From NCBI GenBank assembly GCA_031292555.1, contig JARLGV010000071.1, positions 1 to 64,000 on the forward strand: DNA of 64,000 nucleotides. Direction: 5' to 3'. A program made the translations under genes and the position numbers. The number at the start of each line of letters is the position of its first letter. The first letter of the stretch is position 1. A model generated the notes under the pieces. It worked only from the letters and a program-made list of their open reading frames with translations, made no database searches and was not told the DNA's origin. Origin of the DNA: Fimbriimonas sp. Its GTDB lineage: Bacteria > Armatimonadota > Fimbriimonadia > Fimbriimonadales > Fimbriimonadaceae. Below, in pieces: positions 7,991-16,601 of the stretch.

Positions 7991-9298
7991 TTGAACCTTA
8001 GCGCCACCCCTCATAATCGAGCCTCCGAGCACGCGATCGAGATCTATCGGCAAGTGATCGAAGCTGTTCGCGCCGATCGACTTGTCTCCCGCGCCGTCCA
8101 GCGGGCAGGTGATTCGCTCTTCATTCAGCAGGATCGCATCGACCTATCTCAGTTCGATCGCGTTTGGATCGCCGGCGTCGGGAAAGCATCCTGCGCGATG
8201 GCTCAAGCGCTAGATGGGATTCTTGGAGATCGGCTCTCCGGTGGCTTGGTGATCACCAAGACCGGTCACGGCATTGAGGTCCCTAAGGTGACGGTCATCG
8301 AGGCAGCGCATCCGGTTCCAGACCGAACGTCGTTGGACGCCGGCGTCCGGATGCTCTCATTCGCCGAGTCAGTTGGAGAACGAGACCTCGTGTTCTTTCT
8401 ATTGTCCGGGGGCGCCTCAGCGCTCATGGAAGCGCCCAAAGACGGCATCGAGCTTGCGGACCTTCAAGACGTCACACGCCATTACCTCGCCTCCGGCGTC
8501 GATATCGGCACGCTCAACCACATACGTTCGCGCCTGTCCGACATCAAAGGCGGCGGGCTCGCGAAGGCATTCTCCCATACGACGGTGGTCGCCCTCGTGG
8601 TTTCCGACGTTCTGGGGAACGATTTGCGAACCATCGGCTCAGGGCCGCTGGTCTCTCCCGGTCTGACGGGCTTGAAACTAGGTCCAACGTGGGTCTCTAG
8701 TTTCCAAGGGCCATTTCGGGACAAGGTGAACCAAGCTCTGCGAACTCCGGCTATGCTACCTGGCGCCGTGGGTCACCAGATTCCCCATTACGTGATCGGC
8801 AGCGTTTCGCTCGCGATGATCGAGGCGGCCGATGCGGCGAGGCGCTTAGGCCTCGAACCTCTGAGCTTTGCCGACCCGCTTAGGGGTGAGGCGCGAACGA
8901 TGGCGCGCAAGATCTGCCGTCACGCGATCGACCGGCTTCCACCCGGCGCGTGTATGATCTTTGGCGGCGAGACTACGGTGACGATCAAGGGCCAGGGCCG
9001 GGGTGGACGATGCCAAGAGATGGCAGTTGCCGCGGTCGACTCGATGCGGAGCTTGCCGGATACCTGCTTTTGGGCAGCCGGAACCGACGGTACGGACGGA
9101 CCGACCGACGCGGCAGGCGGATTCGTGGATCCGGATTCGGCCGGACGGGCACTCGGCAACGGCTTTCGAACCCGAGTGTCGCTGAGGGACAACGACTCGT
9201 ACGCGTTCCTTAGGGCCTGTGGCGGGCTGATTCAGACCGGTCCCACCGGCAGCAACGTCAACGACATCGTGCTGGTCGTGCGGTCAGAATCGATCTAG
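7991..9298 (+). CDS. Glycerate 2-kinase, MOFRL/DUF4147 type
   Basis: 435 residues matching the type-II glycerate kinase family (TtuD/GckA/GLYCTK): N-terminal DUF4147 region with WIAGVGKASCAMA, LSGGASALM and IRSRLSDIKGGGLA. The C-terminal MOFRL part has GGETTVTIKGQGRGGRCQEMA and AAGTDGTDGPTDAAGG. It phosphorylates D-glycerate to 2-phosphoglycerate, the entry into lower glycolysis for sugar-acid catabolism. The start is TTG 7991. An ATG at 7971 opens a seven-codon frame (MTLPSPR) whose stop at 7992-7994 overlaps this TTG, so re-initiation from the mini-ORF is likely. Last gene of the operon; it converges on a membrane gene 11 bp away. Confidence 0.88.
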   Translation: MNLSATPHNRASEHAIEIYRQVIEAVRADRLVSRAVQRAGDSLFIQQDRIDLSQFDRVWIAGVGKASCAMAQALDGILGDRLSGGLVITKTGHGIEVPKVTVIEAAHPVPDRTSLDAGVRMLSFAESVGERDLVFFLLSGGASALMEAPKDGIELADLQDVTRHYLASGVDIGTLNHIRSRLSDIKGGGLAKAFSHTTVVALVVSDVLGNDLRTIGSGPLVSPGLTGLKLGPTWVSSFQGPFRDKVNQALRTPAMLPGAVGHQIPHYVIGSVSLAMIEAADAARRLGLEPLSFADPLRGEARTMARKICRHAIDRLPPGACMIFGGETTVTIKGQGRGGRCQEMAVAAVDSMRSLPDTCFWAAGTDGTDGPTDAAGGFVDPDSAGRALGNGFRTRVSLRDNDSYAFLRACGGLIQTGPTGSNVNDIVLVVRSESI

Positions 9299-9309
9299 CC
9301 AGTTCGCTC

Positions 9310-10101
9310 CTAGCGGGGCGGTTCGATCCCAATCGGGTTCCACGATGCCGGCTCGTTCGGAGCGGGATAGAAGTTGCTGTAGGTGAGCGCCTGGGCCATG
9401 ACGTACACCGGGAAGGTGAAGAGCATCCCGATGCAGAAGGCACAGATGCCCGCCGACGAGATCAGACCGAGGACGAACAGAAAGCCGAACATCGCCCATG
9501 CGAACGGTTTGAGCGCACGGTAGCTCTCTTGCACGGCCTCGATCGCGCTCATCCGCCGATCGACGATTAGAAGCGGTACAAATGCCACGACGCCAAAGAC
9601 ATAGAAGCTCGGAATGATGCAACAAAGGAATCCGATCGAAGTCAGGAGGCCCATCAAGAAATAGCCGAAGACGACTTGTCCTGTCATTGAAAAGCCGGAG
9701 AATACGTCGCCGGGTTGAACCTGGTAACCGCGAACCTGGCGGAGCGCCATATTGAGCATTCCCGCCTGGATTGGGTACGTGATGAATATCCCGAGTATCT
9801 CGATGGCAAACGAAGTCAGGATGCCCGGAATCGTGGGTGTACGTGTCGCACCAAGCACGGAACCATAGGCGACGTAGTTTCCAACCAAGCTGAGCGGAAT
9901 GTTCACTCCGTAGGTGATGCCAAAAAAGATCAGCGTGCTGAGGACCCACGTGCTAAGGTTGGAACTGACCAGCCTCCAGGCTTCCGAAATGTAATCGAAA
10001 TAGATACCGGGTGGCCTTGACGGCTCACCGGGAATGAAACCAGACCTCGGATAGTTCGAAAAGCCCGGGTTGTTGTACGGAGGAGGAGGAATATCGGACA
10101 T
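9310..10101 (-). CDS. Polytopic membrane protein (GDPD-membrane-domain/DUF975-like)
   Basis: 263 residues. A Pro/Gly-rich cytosolic N-terminus (MSDIPPPPYNNPGFSNYPRS) precedes about five hydrophobic segments. A motif around SAIEAVQESYRALKPFAW resembles the amphipathic segment of bacterial proteins annotated as glycerophosphoryl diester phosphodiesterase membrane domain or DUF975-like. No catalytic motif is visible. The ATG at 10101 is convincing because the repetitive N-terminus begins there. It stands alone between a converging glycerate kinase and the hairpin after infB. Function unknown. Confidence 0.65.
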   Translation of the reverse strand: MSDIPPPPYNNPGFSNYPRSGFIPGEPSRPPGIYFDYISEAWRLVSSNLSTWVLSTLIFFGITYGVNIPLSLVGNYVAYGSVLGATRTPTIPGILTSFAIEILGIFITYPIQAGMLNMALRQVRGYQVQPGDVFSGFSMTGQVVFGYFLMGLLTSIGFLCCIIPSFYVFGVVAFVPLLIVDRRMSAIEAVQESYRALKPFAWAMFGFLFVLGLISSAGICAFCIGMLFTFPVYVMAQALTYSNFYPAPNEPASWNPIGIEPPR

Positions 10102-10152
10102 GATCTAGTTCCCCCTGAGCAGGGAGGCACCTCATCATATCCGATATTCATG

Positions 10153-10190
10153 GCACTTGCCTCACCGTTTTTAGTGGGTGAGGCAAGTGC
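10153..10190 (-). terminator. Strong hairpin after infB
   Basis: A perfect 14-bp inverted repeat, GCACTTGCCTCACC (10153-10166) with its complement at 10177-10190, encloses a 10-nt loop. It lies 10 bp beyond the infB stop. Read from the - strand it ends the nusA-rnpM-infB unit. There is no clear U tract, so it may work with a factor or protect the transcript end rather than act as a textbook intrinsic terminator. Confidence 0.7.
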
Positions 10191-10199
10191 ATTTTGGAG

Positions 10200-12146
10200 C
10201 TAGCCGTTGATGCGAATCATCTCGTATGCCTCGACGATATCGCCTTCCTTGAAATCGGTCCAGTCGTCGAATGTTAGACCGCACTCCATACCGAGCGTAA
10301 CTTCTCGAACGTCGTCCTTCAAATGCTTCAAGGTCGCAACCTTGCCTTCGTAGACCATCGAACCGGCACGCCGGACTCGGCACAAGGCATTGCGGGTGAC
10401 CTTGCCTTCTGTCACGTAGGAGCCGGCGATAATTCCCTTCTTCGAGAACTGGAACCTGACGCGAATCTCGACGGTGCCAAGATGCTGCTCCTCGTACTTC
10501 GGTTCGAGCATGCCCTTCACGGCCGCTTCGATATCCTCGATCAGTTCGTAGATGATCGTGTACGTTCGGATTTCGACGCGTCGCCTTTCGGCCTCGCGCT
10601 TGGCGCCTGGTTCGGGCTTTACACCAAATCCGATGACGATGGCTTCGGAAGCGCTTGCCAGCAGGATATCGCTTTCCGTGATCGAACCGACGCCGCTGAG
10701 GATGACCTTCGACTCAACTTCGTCGTTCTTGACCTTCTCGAGCATGCCCTTGACCGCTTCGACCGAACCCTGCACGTCGGCCTTGATGATCAAGTTCAGT
10801 TCTCGTAGTTCCTGAGCGTTGAGCCGCTCGCGCAACTGGCTTAGGGTCATGCCTCGCGACGGCGCTTCGAGCGATTTGGCGCGCGAAATGTTTGCCCGTT
10901 TCTCGGCGATTTCACGGGCGCTCTTTTCATCAGGAGCGATTTCAAGCTTGTCGCCCGCCTGAGGAACATCGCTCAGGCCAAGAATCTCGACCGGCGTCGA
11001 CGGGCCGGCTTCAGTCATTCGCTGACCGCGATAGTCCGTCATCGCCTTCATGCGTCCGTATGTCTGGCCAACGATTACGGTGTCGCCGATCTTCAGGGTC
11101 CCGTTCTGAACCAGCACGGTCGCAACCGGACCGCGCCCTTTCTCCAGTTTGGCCTCGATGACCGAACCCTCAAGGTTGCCCTTGGGATCGGCGGTAAGTT
11201 GAAGCACCTCAGCCTGCAGCAGAATCATCTCCAGCAGGTGAGGAATGCCTTCGCCCGTGATCGCAGAAACCGGGCAGATAATGGTGTCGCCGCCGTAGGC
11301 TTCAGGAACGCAATCAAACTCCGGTAGTTGCTGCATCACGCGGTCCGCATTCGCGTCGGGGCGGTCGATTTTGTTGACTGCAACGATGATCGGCACCTTG
11401 GCGTTTTTCGCGTGCTGAATGGCCTCTCGCGTCTGGGGCATGATTCCATCGTCGGCGGCAACCACCAGGATCGCTATATCGGTTACCTGCGCCCCACGGG
11501 CCCGCATATTCGTAAAGGCGGCGTGGCCGGGCGTGTCCAAAAAGGTGATCGTACCTTCGGGCAATTCCACTTGATAGGCGCCGATGTGTTGGGTAATTCC
11601 GCCGTGCTCCTTGGCCGCGACATTCGCCTTACGGATGTAGTCCAGTAGCGAGGTCTTGCCATGGTCGACGTGTCCCAGGATCGTAACAACCGGGGGCCTT
11701 GTCTGCGCGCCCCCCCTCTTACCCGCGGTTCCGGTCCTCGGTTGAGCAGGCTTTGGCGCCGGTGCGTCCTCCAATCGAACGGTGAATCCGAAATTGGAGA
11801 CCAACTTTTCGACCACGTCCGGCTTCAGTACGGTCGTGAGCGTGGCCATCACTTTGAGCTTCGTCAAAAGCGCCTTCTGTACTTCGGCCTGAGGTACGCC
11901 GAGCGCTGCCGACACGTCGCGAGGAGTCGGACTGGTTTTGAGGACAACCGCCTTTGATCCGATCTGCTCAGACAAGGTCTCTCTGATCAAATCCAAAGTG
12001 TCCTTATCTGCCTCAAACGACATACCGTCGTGCTCCAGCCCGAGGTCGTTGAGGGCGCCGAAAACTGTTCCTGGCGCCATTTCAAACTCTTTAGCGAGAT
12101 CCGCGATGTTGACCGTCATATTCGTTTTCTTTACCTCAGTTTGCAT
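10200..12146 (-). CDS. infB: Translation initiation factor IF-2
   Basis: 648 residues, compact for a bacterial IF-2. A short N-terminal IF2_N-type helix bundle (about residues 10-60) precedes a brief Pro-rich linker and the GTPase domain. The G domain has [13 protein letters not shown] (G1), [10 protein letters not shown] (G2), DTPGHAAF (G3) and NKIDRP (G4), and is followed by the beta-barrel and C-terminal domains. It places fMet-tRNA on the 30S subunit and promotes subunit joining. ATG 12146 is chosen over a 60-residue in-frame extension because GAGGAGA sits about 8 nt upstream and similarity begins here. It overlaps the end of rnpM by 16 bp. rbfA, often next, is absent. Confidence 0.96.
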   Translation of the reverse strand: MQTEVKKTNMTVNIADLAKEFEMAPGTVFGALNDLGLEHDGMSFEADKDTLDLIRETLSEQIGSKAVVLKTSPTPRDVSAALGVPQAEVQKALLTKLKVMATLTTVLKPDVVEKLVSNFGFTVRLEDAPAPKPAQPRTGTAGKRGGAQTRPPVVTILGHVDHGKTSLLDYIRKANVAAKEHGGITQHIGAYQVELPEGTITFLDTPGHAAFTNMRARGAQVTDIAILVVAADDGIMPQTREAIQHAKNAKVPIIVAVNKIDRPDANADRVMQQLPEFDCVPEAYGGDTIICPVSAITGEGIPHLLEMILLQAEVLQLTADPKGNLEGSVIEAKLEKGRGPVATVLVQNGTLKIGDTVIVGQTYGRMKAMTDYRGQRMTEAGPSTPVEILGLSDVPQAGDKLEIAPDEKSAREIAEKRANISRAKSLEAPSRGMTLSQLRERLNAQELRELNLIIKADVQGSVEAVKGMLEKVKNDEVESKVILSGVGSITESDILLASASEAIVIGFGVKPEPGAKREAERRRVEIRTYTIIYELIEDIEAAVKGMLEPKYEEQHLGTVEIRVRFQFSKKGIIAGSYVTEGKVTRNALCRVRRAGSMVYEGKVATLKHLKDDVREVTLGMECGLTFDDWTDFKEGDIVEAYEMIRING

Positions 12147-12379
12147 TCTAATTCTCCTCGCAGGACTCGCCGGTCCTCGCTGTCCACCGGACCGCGCAGG
12201 GCACGTTCCAGCCGTCCTTTCGTCCATGCCGTTTCCAGACAAGCGCTCGTTCGGCAGATATACGCGCTTCGCCCATGACCCTCCCACAGCGCGACGCGCC
12301 CCTCGTGATTCCGAGAGACGCGCCAAAAAGAGTCCTGATCCGCCTTGCGTTTACAAGCGATACATGTTCTTTCCGGCAT
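12131..12379 (-). CDS. rnpM: YlxR/RnpM family RNA-binding protein
   Basis: 82 residues of the DUF448/YlxR family, starting [12 protein letters not shown]. The motif RTCIACKRK, the Arg/Phe-rich SFWRV strand and [17 protein letters not shown] are typical. Family members bind RNA and, in Bacillus, modulate RNase P. The gene lies in its conserved place between nusA and infB. ATG 12379 is preferred; an in-frame TTG at 12388 would add three residues. The start lies 36 bp after the nusA stop, and the 3' end overlaps the infB ribosome-binding site and start, indicating coupling. Confidence 0.9.
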   Translation of the reverse strand: MPERTCIACKRKADQDSFWRVSRNHEGRVALWEGHGRSAYICRTSACLETAWTKGRLERALRGPVDSEDRRVLRGELECKLR

Positions 12380-12414
12380 CTTGGCCAACAGACGTCCAAA
12401 GAAGTAGCAACATG

Positions 12415-13458
12415 CTACTTCTTACCTTCCGCGGCGGCTTGGCTTTCGCTGCGTATGTCGATCTTCCACTCTGTGAGACGTGCCGCCAAACGCACGTTTT
12501 GTCCTCCCTTGCCAATTGCGAGCGATAGCTGGTTGTCCGGCACAACCACGTATGCACTCTTTTCCGTCTCATTCAGTTTGATAGAGTTGACCTTAGCAGG
12601 CGACAACGCATCGGTTATGAACGTTCTGGCTTCCTCGTTGTAGGGCACGACGTCAATTTTCTCGTCGTACAACTCATCGACAATGGCTTGCACGCGGGCG
12701 CCTCTCGGACCGATACAGGCTCCGATGGGGTCCACGCGCTCATCCGAAGACTGCACTGCGATCTTGCTTCGCTGTCCGGGTTCGCGAGCGACGCTCTTGA
12801 TCGTCACGATTCCCTGGGCGATTTCAGGCACTTCCAACTCGAACAGTTTCCGCAACAAGTTCGGATGCGTCCGGCTGACGATCACCCTGAGTCGTCGGGA
12901 GCTATCGTCCACCTTATATACGTAGACTCGCATCCGATCGTTGGGTCGGTACGGCTCCGTCGGCACTTGTTCTCGGCGAGGCAGCTCTGCCTCGACTTTG
13001 TTGACTTGGATATACACGCTCTGGCCATCCTTACGGCTGACAACTCCGGTTACGACGTCGCCCATTTTCTCATGGAAGACGTCATGGATCCGGCGGGTTT
13101 CCGCTTCGCGAAGCTTCTGGCTAAGAACCTGCTTTGCGGTTTGGGCAGCGATGCGTCCAAATTGGTTGGGGTCGACCTGAATCTGCACGAAGTCCCCGAT
13201 CTCCACGTCTTTCTGACGTTTGCGCGCGTCGTCGAGACTGATCTGGTACCTCGGCTCGGTCACAAAAGCAACCACTTCTTTGCCGACAGTGGCGCTTAGG
13301 GGACTCAGTTTAATAGTAACGGTAACTGAAACGTCGTTCTGAATGCCGATAAACTTCTTATAGGCAACAGCAAGCGACTCCTCCAACTCGTGTTGAAGCT
13401 CGTGGAGCGGGATGTCCCTCTCCTGCGCAATTTGGTTCAGTTGCTGCAGAATATCCAT
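12415..13458 (-). CDS. nusA: Transcription termination/antitermination factor NusA
   Basis: 347 residues: an N-terminal RNA-polymerase-binding domain from [16 protein letters not shown], an S1 domain ([19 protein letters not shown], about residues 133-200), and KH1 with the GPRG loop. KH2 follows with [11 protein letters not shown]. The acidic C-terminal repeats found in E. coli NusA are missing, as in many other phyla. ATG 13458 is chosen because the frame to 13503 adds a Pro-rich, non-conserved stretch. The upstream neighbour is folB, divergent; rimP, usually first in this operon, is not here. NusA pauses polymerase and takes part in termination and rRNA antitermination. Confidence 0.95.
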   Translation of the reverse strand: MDILQQLNQIAQERDIPLHELQHELEESLAVAYKKFIGIQNDVSVTVTIKLSPLSATVGKEVVAFVTEPRYQISLDDARKRQKDVEIGDFVQIQVDPNQFGRIAAQTAKQVLSQKLREAETRRIHDVFHEKMGDVVTGVVSRKDGQSVYIQVNKVEAELPRREQVPTEPYRPNDRMRVYVYKVDDSSRRLRVIVSRTHPNLLRKLFELEVPEIAQGIVTIKSVAREPGQRSKIAVQSSDERVDPIGACIGPRGARVQAIVDELYDEKIDVVPYNEEARTFITDALSPAKVNSIKLNETEKSAYVVVPDNQLSLAIGKGGQNVRLAARLTEWKIDIRSESQAAAEGKK

Positions 13459-13536
13459 CGGTCTCTTGCCTTCGTCCGGTACAAAAAAAGGCGGCCTAGC
13501 CACCCTTTCGCCGGTCGCTGTTGATTTGTTATGAAA

Positions 13537-13542
13537 AGTATA
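13537..13542 (-). promoter_or_regulatory. nusA: Possible -10 box for the nusA operon
   Basis: On the - strand the sequence reads GCTATACTTTT, with TATACT as a good -10 hexamer, giving an expected 5' leader of about 70 nt before nusA. No convincing -35 is present at 16-18 bp, so the assignment rests on the -10 alone and on the position between divergent genes. Confidence 0.35.
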
Positions 13543-13568
13543 GCACGCCAGCCGGGTCTAATTCAGCC

Positions 13569-13928
13569 ATGATTACGCTCTTCATGACCGGACTTGAGTT
13601 CTACGGTTACCACGGAGTGTCCGACGAGGAGCAGAAGATCGGACATCGATATCGGATCGACATCGAACTGACGGTCGATGGAACTGCCGATAGGACGGAT
13701 CGCGTGGAAGACACGGTCGACTATGGCGAGGTCGGCAAACTACTCTCGTCAGTCGGATCGACCACTCAGTTTCGAACTGTCGAAAGACTTGCTTCGGTGA
13801 TGGCAGACCGGTTGCTGGACAGTTACCCGAGCATCTCGACTGTATCGATCCGTTTGGCCAAACTCCTACCTCCGGCGCCGGTCATTGCCGAGGAAGCAGG
13901 AGTCAAGCTGACGGTCTCTCGCCGATGA
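13569..13928 (+). CDS. folB: Dihydroneopterin aldolase
   Basis: 119 residues, the standard FolB length. It converts 7,8-dihydroneopterin to 6-hydroxymethyl-dihydropterin and glycolaldehyde in folate synthesis. Visible features are FYGYHGVSDEEQKIGHRY near the N-terminus, with the conserved Tyr/His and Glu, DTVDYGEV, and the C-terminal lysine-containing strand IRLAKLLPPAP. ATG 13569 (MITLFMTGLEFYGYHG) fits the family; 16 upstream in-frame residues lack similarity. Divergent from nusA and followed 31 bp later by ispH. No other folate gene is in the window. Confidence 0.93.
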   Translation: MITLFMTGLEFYGYHGVSDEEQKIGHRYRIDIELTVDGTADRTDRVEDTVDYGEVGKLLSSVGSTTQFRTVERLASVMADRLLDSYPSISTVSIRLAKLLPPAPVIAEEAGVKLTVSRR

Positions 13929-13959
13929 TCGCGGTGCGGGACCTAGTAAACTACTGAGT

Positions 13960-14904
13960 GTGGAGCGAATCCTTCTTGCCGCACCCCGCGGTTTTTGCGC
14001 CGGCGTGGCCTATGCGATCGAAGTCGTGGATCTGGCCCTGAAGATCCATGGCGCCCCCCTCTATGTGAGGCACGCGATCGTACACAACGAGTGGGTCGTT
14101 AAGAGCTTCGAATCTCGCGGCGTGATTTTCGTGGAGGACCTCGACGAGATTCCAAGCGGCATGCCGGTCGTGTTCTCCGCTCATGGAGTGTCTCCCGAGG
14201 TGCGTAAGCATGCGTCCCGGCGCGGACTCACTATCATCGACGCGACTTGTCCCCTCGTTACCAAGGTGCACAACGAGGCAAAGCACTTCGCCGCGAAAGG
14301 CTACTTCATGGTCTATATCGGCCACGAAGGGCATGTGGAATCCGAAGGCACGATGGGCGAAGCGCCCGATCGCATGGTTTTGGTAGAGACGCCCGATGAC
14401 GCGCGGCGGTTGGATATCCCCCACTATGACAAGTTGGCGGTGCTAACCCAAACAACGCTGAGCGTTGACGAAGTCAAGGCGACGATGGAGGTTCTGAAGG
14501 AGCGATTCCCCCACATCCACACCCCATCGAAGGAAGACATCTGCTACGCCACGACAAACCGTCAAAGTGCGATCCGGCAGCTTGCGCAGCAGTGCGACCT
14601 GGTCCTTATCGTGGGCTCGAACACGTCGTCCAACTCAAATCGGCTACGCGAGGTCGCCGAGTCGCTCGGAACCGAATCCCATTTGCTGCTGAATCCCGAT
14701 CAGGTCCAGCCTCAGTGGCGGACCGATCACAAAGTCATTGGAATCTCATCCGGCGCCTCCACCCCCGAGAGCCTGGTCGAAGACGTGATAGGCGCTCTCC
14801 TGGACGGACGCTCCGACGTCCCCGTCACAATCCTCGAGACGATCAAAGAAGATGTCAGCTTCAAGCCCCCCCGCGACCTAATTCAGCTTGCGCTCGCGAG
14901 ATAA
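13960..14904 (+). CDS. ispH: 4-hydroxy-3-methylbut-2-enyl diphosphate reductase IspH
   Basis: 314 residues, typical IspH/LytB. Last enzyme of the MEP pathway, reducing HMBPP to IPP and DMAPP with a [4Fe-4S] cluster. The three cluster cysteines are in GFCAG (Cys13), DATCPLV (about 94) and ICYATTN (about 193). The HMBPP-binding HGV motif, TQTTLS and NSNRL segment are also present. Start is GTG 13960. The genome also carries ispG at 23949, so the MEP route is operative. Followed by a hairpin at 14952. Confidence 0.96.
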   Translation: MERILLAAPRGFCAGVAYAIEVVDLALKIHGAPLYVRHAIVHNEWVVKSFESRGVIFVEDLDEIPSGMPVVFSAHGVSPEVRKHASRRGLTIIDATCPLVTKVHNEAKHFAAKGYFMVYIGHEGHVESEGTMGEAPDRMVLVETPDDARRLDIPHYDKLAVLTQTTLSVDEVKATMEVLKERFPHIHTPSKEDICYATTNRQSAIRQLAQQCDLVLIVGSNTSSNSNRLREVAESLGTESHLLLNPDQVQPQWRTDHKVIGISSGASTPESLVEDVIGALLDGRSDVPVTILETIKEDVSFKPPRDLIQLALAR

Positions 14905-14951
14905 CGGCCGAAAGGTAAGGCTCGGGGCTGGGAACAGTGCACAAACTTCTC

Positions 14952-14977
14952 CAGCCCTTAATGCGAGGTAAGGGCTG
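14952..14977. terminator. Hairpin between converging ispH and the Dop/PafA gene
   Basis: A perfect 9-bp inverted repeat, CAGCCCTTA with TAAGGGCTG, encloses an 8-nt loop. It lies about 48 bp after ispH and 72 bp after the opposing gene, so it could serve both strands. Neither side has a clear T run, which lowers confidence that it is an intrinsic terminator. Confidence 0.5.
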
Positions 14978-15048
14978 CTGGTACAGACAATCGGGCCAAT
15001 ACAACCGGCACACATCGCCCCGAAGCGTCTCTACGCCAAGGGTCGGAT

Positions 15049-16515
15049 CTACTTTGTGTGCTGATCGTAAGTCTCGAACGGGTCGAGCATTTCGACGTAG
15101 TTGTGGCGATCGAGGGCGACGCCGTTCCAATCGAACAGGTAGAAGCGAGGACCTTTTCGGGCCAAGACGTGTTCGACCAGCTGAGACCTTCCCTTCGCGC
15201 GGGTGTTTTGAGGTGGATCGGTCATAGCGGTCACGATGTCCAAGTCATCGAGGACCCGCTTCGTCTTCCCCATTTGCTGCCAAGCGTAGAACAGGCTGCT
15301 CTCGGGATCGATGTTGTGGTACTCCAAGTCCACGGAGTGAAGCGCGTCGTCGCGCCAGCCGATTTGCTCCTCCTCCCGATACTGCTCCACGATGTGCAGC
15401 TTGGCGACCCAGTCGATCCGGTCTCCCATCGCAAGTGGCTCTTTCTCGAGGCCGTTTAGAACTGATTCCCATTCGTCGAGGATCCAATCAGTCTGGTCGC
15501 TCTCGCCCCGATATGCCTGGGCAATCTCCAGATACATACGCTGAAGGTCGATTGCGCTTAGCGTTGTTCCATCCATCAGCGTGACCATCCAGCGATAGGT
15601 GGGATCCCGGCTGACCTCTCTCAAAGCAAGCAACGGGTTCGCCATCGTGATGTCGATCGGCACAAGATGGTCTTCCAGCAGACGTAAAACCAGCAGCGTC
15701 GTTCCGATTTTCAGGGCGTACGCGTATTCGTTCTGATTCGACTCGCCGAACAACAAGTGAAGCCGGGTCATCCCCTCGTGAGAGTAAAAATGCTCCCACT
15801 TCGGATTGATGAGGGCTCGATTAAAGCGAACGCGGCTCGCGATCGTCTTCAGGATATGATCGGCACGCTGGCTGAGTTGGAAATCGACGTCCCAGTCGGG
15901 GATGACGCCGTAGACTTGCGACACCCAGATGTAGTCGACCGGATTGTCGATGACCTCCTGGTAGCTGGGCCGGGCGGTGTTCGAAGTCAGGATGTGCCCG
16001 CCAACTCGACCAACGCCGGCGAAAATTTGACGCGTCACCAAGAACGGGTAGAGCATCTGAACCGACGTGTTCAGAAAATCATCGTCTCCTCGCACGAGGT
16101 AGTTCTCGTGACATCCGAACGTGTGCCCTCCGAAGTGGTCAACCGAATTGTTGTAGACGCTGATGACGTCTTCCAGTCCGAGTTCGTGGATCGCTCGAAC
16201 AATCTGCCGCTGGCCGGCTCGGTCGTTTGCCACCAGATCCCACAGGCTACGACACTCTGCGGTCGCGTATTCCAGGTGCGAACCGACCGCATCGATGTAC
16301 ATTCGAGCGCCATTCATCAGAAAACCACCCGACTCGGCAGGCTCGAATACATCGTCTCGAGCATGCAAGTCGATCGCCCCTAACCTTAGGTCGTGAAAGA
16401 GGTAGTTCTTGATCGTCTCGACTGCGATCTCGGGTGTCCCGTACGTGTCGTCAGACACAAGACAGCCGAATTCGGTCTCAACCCCAAAGATTCGATCGCC
16501 CGGCATTCTCGCCAT
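15049..16515 (-). CDS. Dop/PafA family: Pup- or UBact-type ligase or deamidase
   Basis: 488 residues of the carboxylate-amine ligase family that attaches (PafA) or deamidates/removes (Dop) the ubiquitin-like tag Pup. Key motifs are RIFGVETEFG (residues 8-17; catalytic Glu), NGARMYIDAVGSH (68-80; Asp75 of the active site), EYATAEC, NNSVDHFGGHTFGCHENYL, SQRADHI and DPPQNTRAKGR. EYATAEC looks PafA-like, whereas the central extension after the FAGVGRVGG stretch and the C-terminal LDWxAKL/VDLxY pattern look more Dop-like, so I leave the subtype open. No Pup/UBact, proteasome subunit or Mpa gene was found in the window. It stands alone between ispH (convergent) and accD (divergent). Outside Actinobacteria such enzymes go with the UBact modifier. 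Confidence 0.88.
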   Translation of the reverse strand: MARMPGDRIFGVETEFGCLVSDDTYGTPEIAVETIKNYLFHDLRLGAIDLHARDDVFEPAESGGFLMNGARMYIDAVGSHLEYATAECRSLWDLVANDRAGQRQIVRAIHELGLEDVISVYNNSVDHFGGHTFGCHENYLVRGDDDFLNTSVQMLYPFLVTRQIFAGVGRVGGHILTSNTARPSYQEVIDNPVDYIWVSQVYGVIPDWDVDFQLSQRADHILKTIASRVRFNRALINPKWEHFYSHEGMTRLHLLFGESNQNEYAYALKIGTTLLVLRLLEDHLVPIDITMANPLLALREVSRDPTYRWMVTLMDGTTLSAIDLQRMYLEIAQAYRGESDQTDWILDEWESVLNGLEKEPLAMGDRIDWVAKLHIVEQYREEEQIGWRDDALHSVDLEYHNIDPESSLFYAWQQMGKTKRVLDDLDIVTAMTDPPQNTRAKGRSQLVEHVLARKGPRFYLFDWNGVALDRHNYVEMLDPFETYDQHTK

Positions 16516-16601
16516 ATGGATTAGATACTACAGGATGCTTCCATCTGTTCGTTCGCATCTCTCTTTACGCTTTTTGGGTCTCACGCGGTATCCTGACGTC
16601 C

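Noticed and set aside
12147-12326. 60-residue N-terminal extension of IF-2
   Set aside because: It overlaps rnpM in another frame, is Arg/Gly-rich without similarity, and a strong ribosome site points to ATG 12146.
14905-15048. Looked for a Pup/UBact gene next to the Dop/PafA homologue
   Set aside because: Neither strand has a small frame with a plausible start and a C-terminal Gly-Gly-Glu/Gln-like end.
15757-16383. 208-codon + strand frame opposite the Dop/PafA gene
   Set aside because: Antisense shadow of a gene with intact catalytic motifs; composition is not protein-like.
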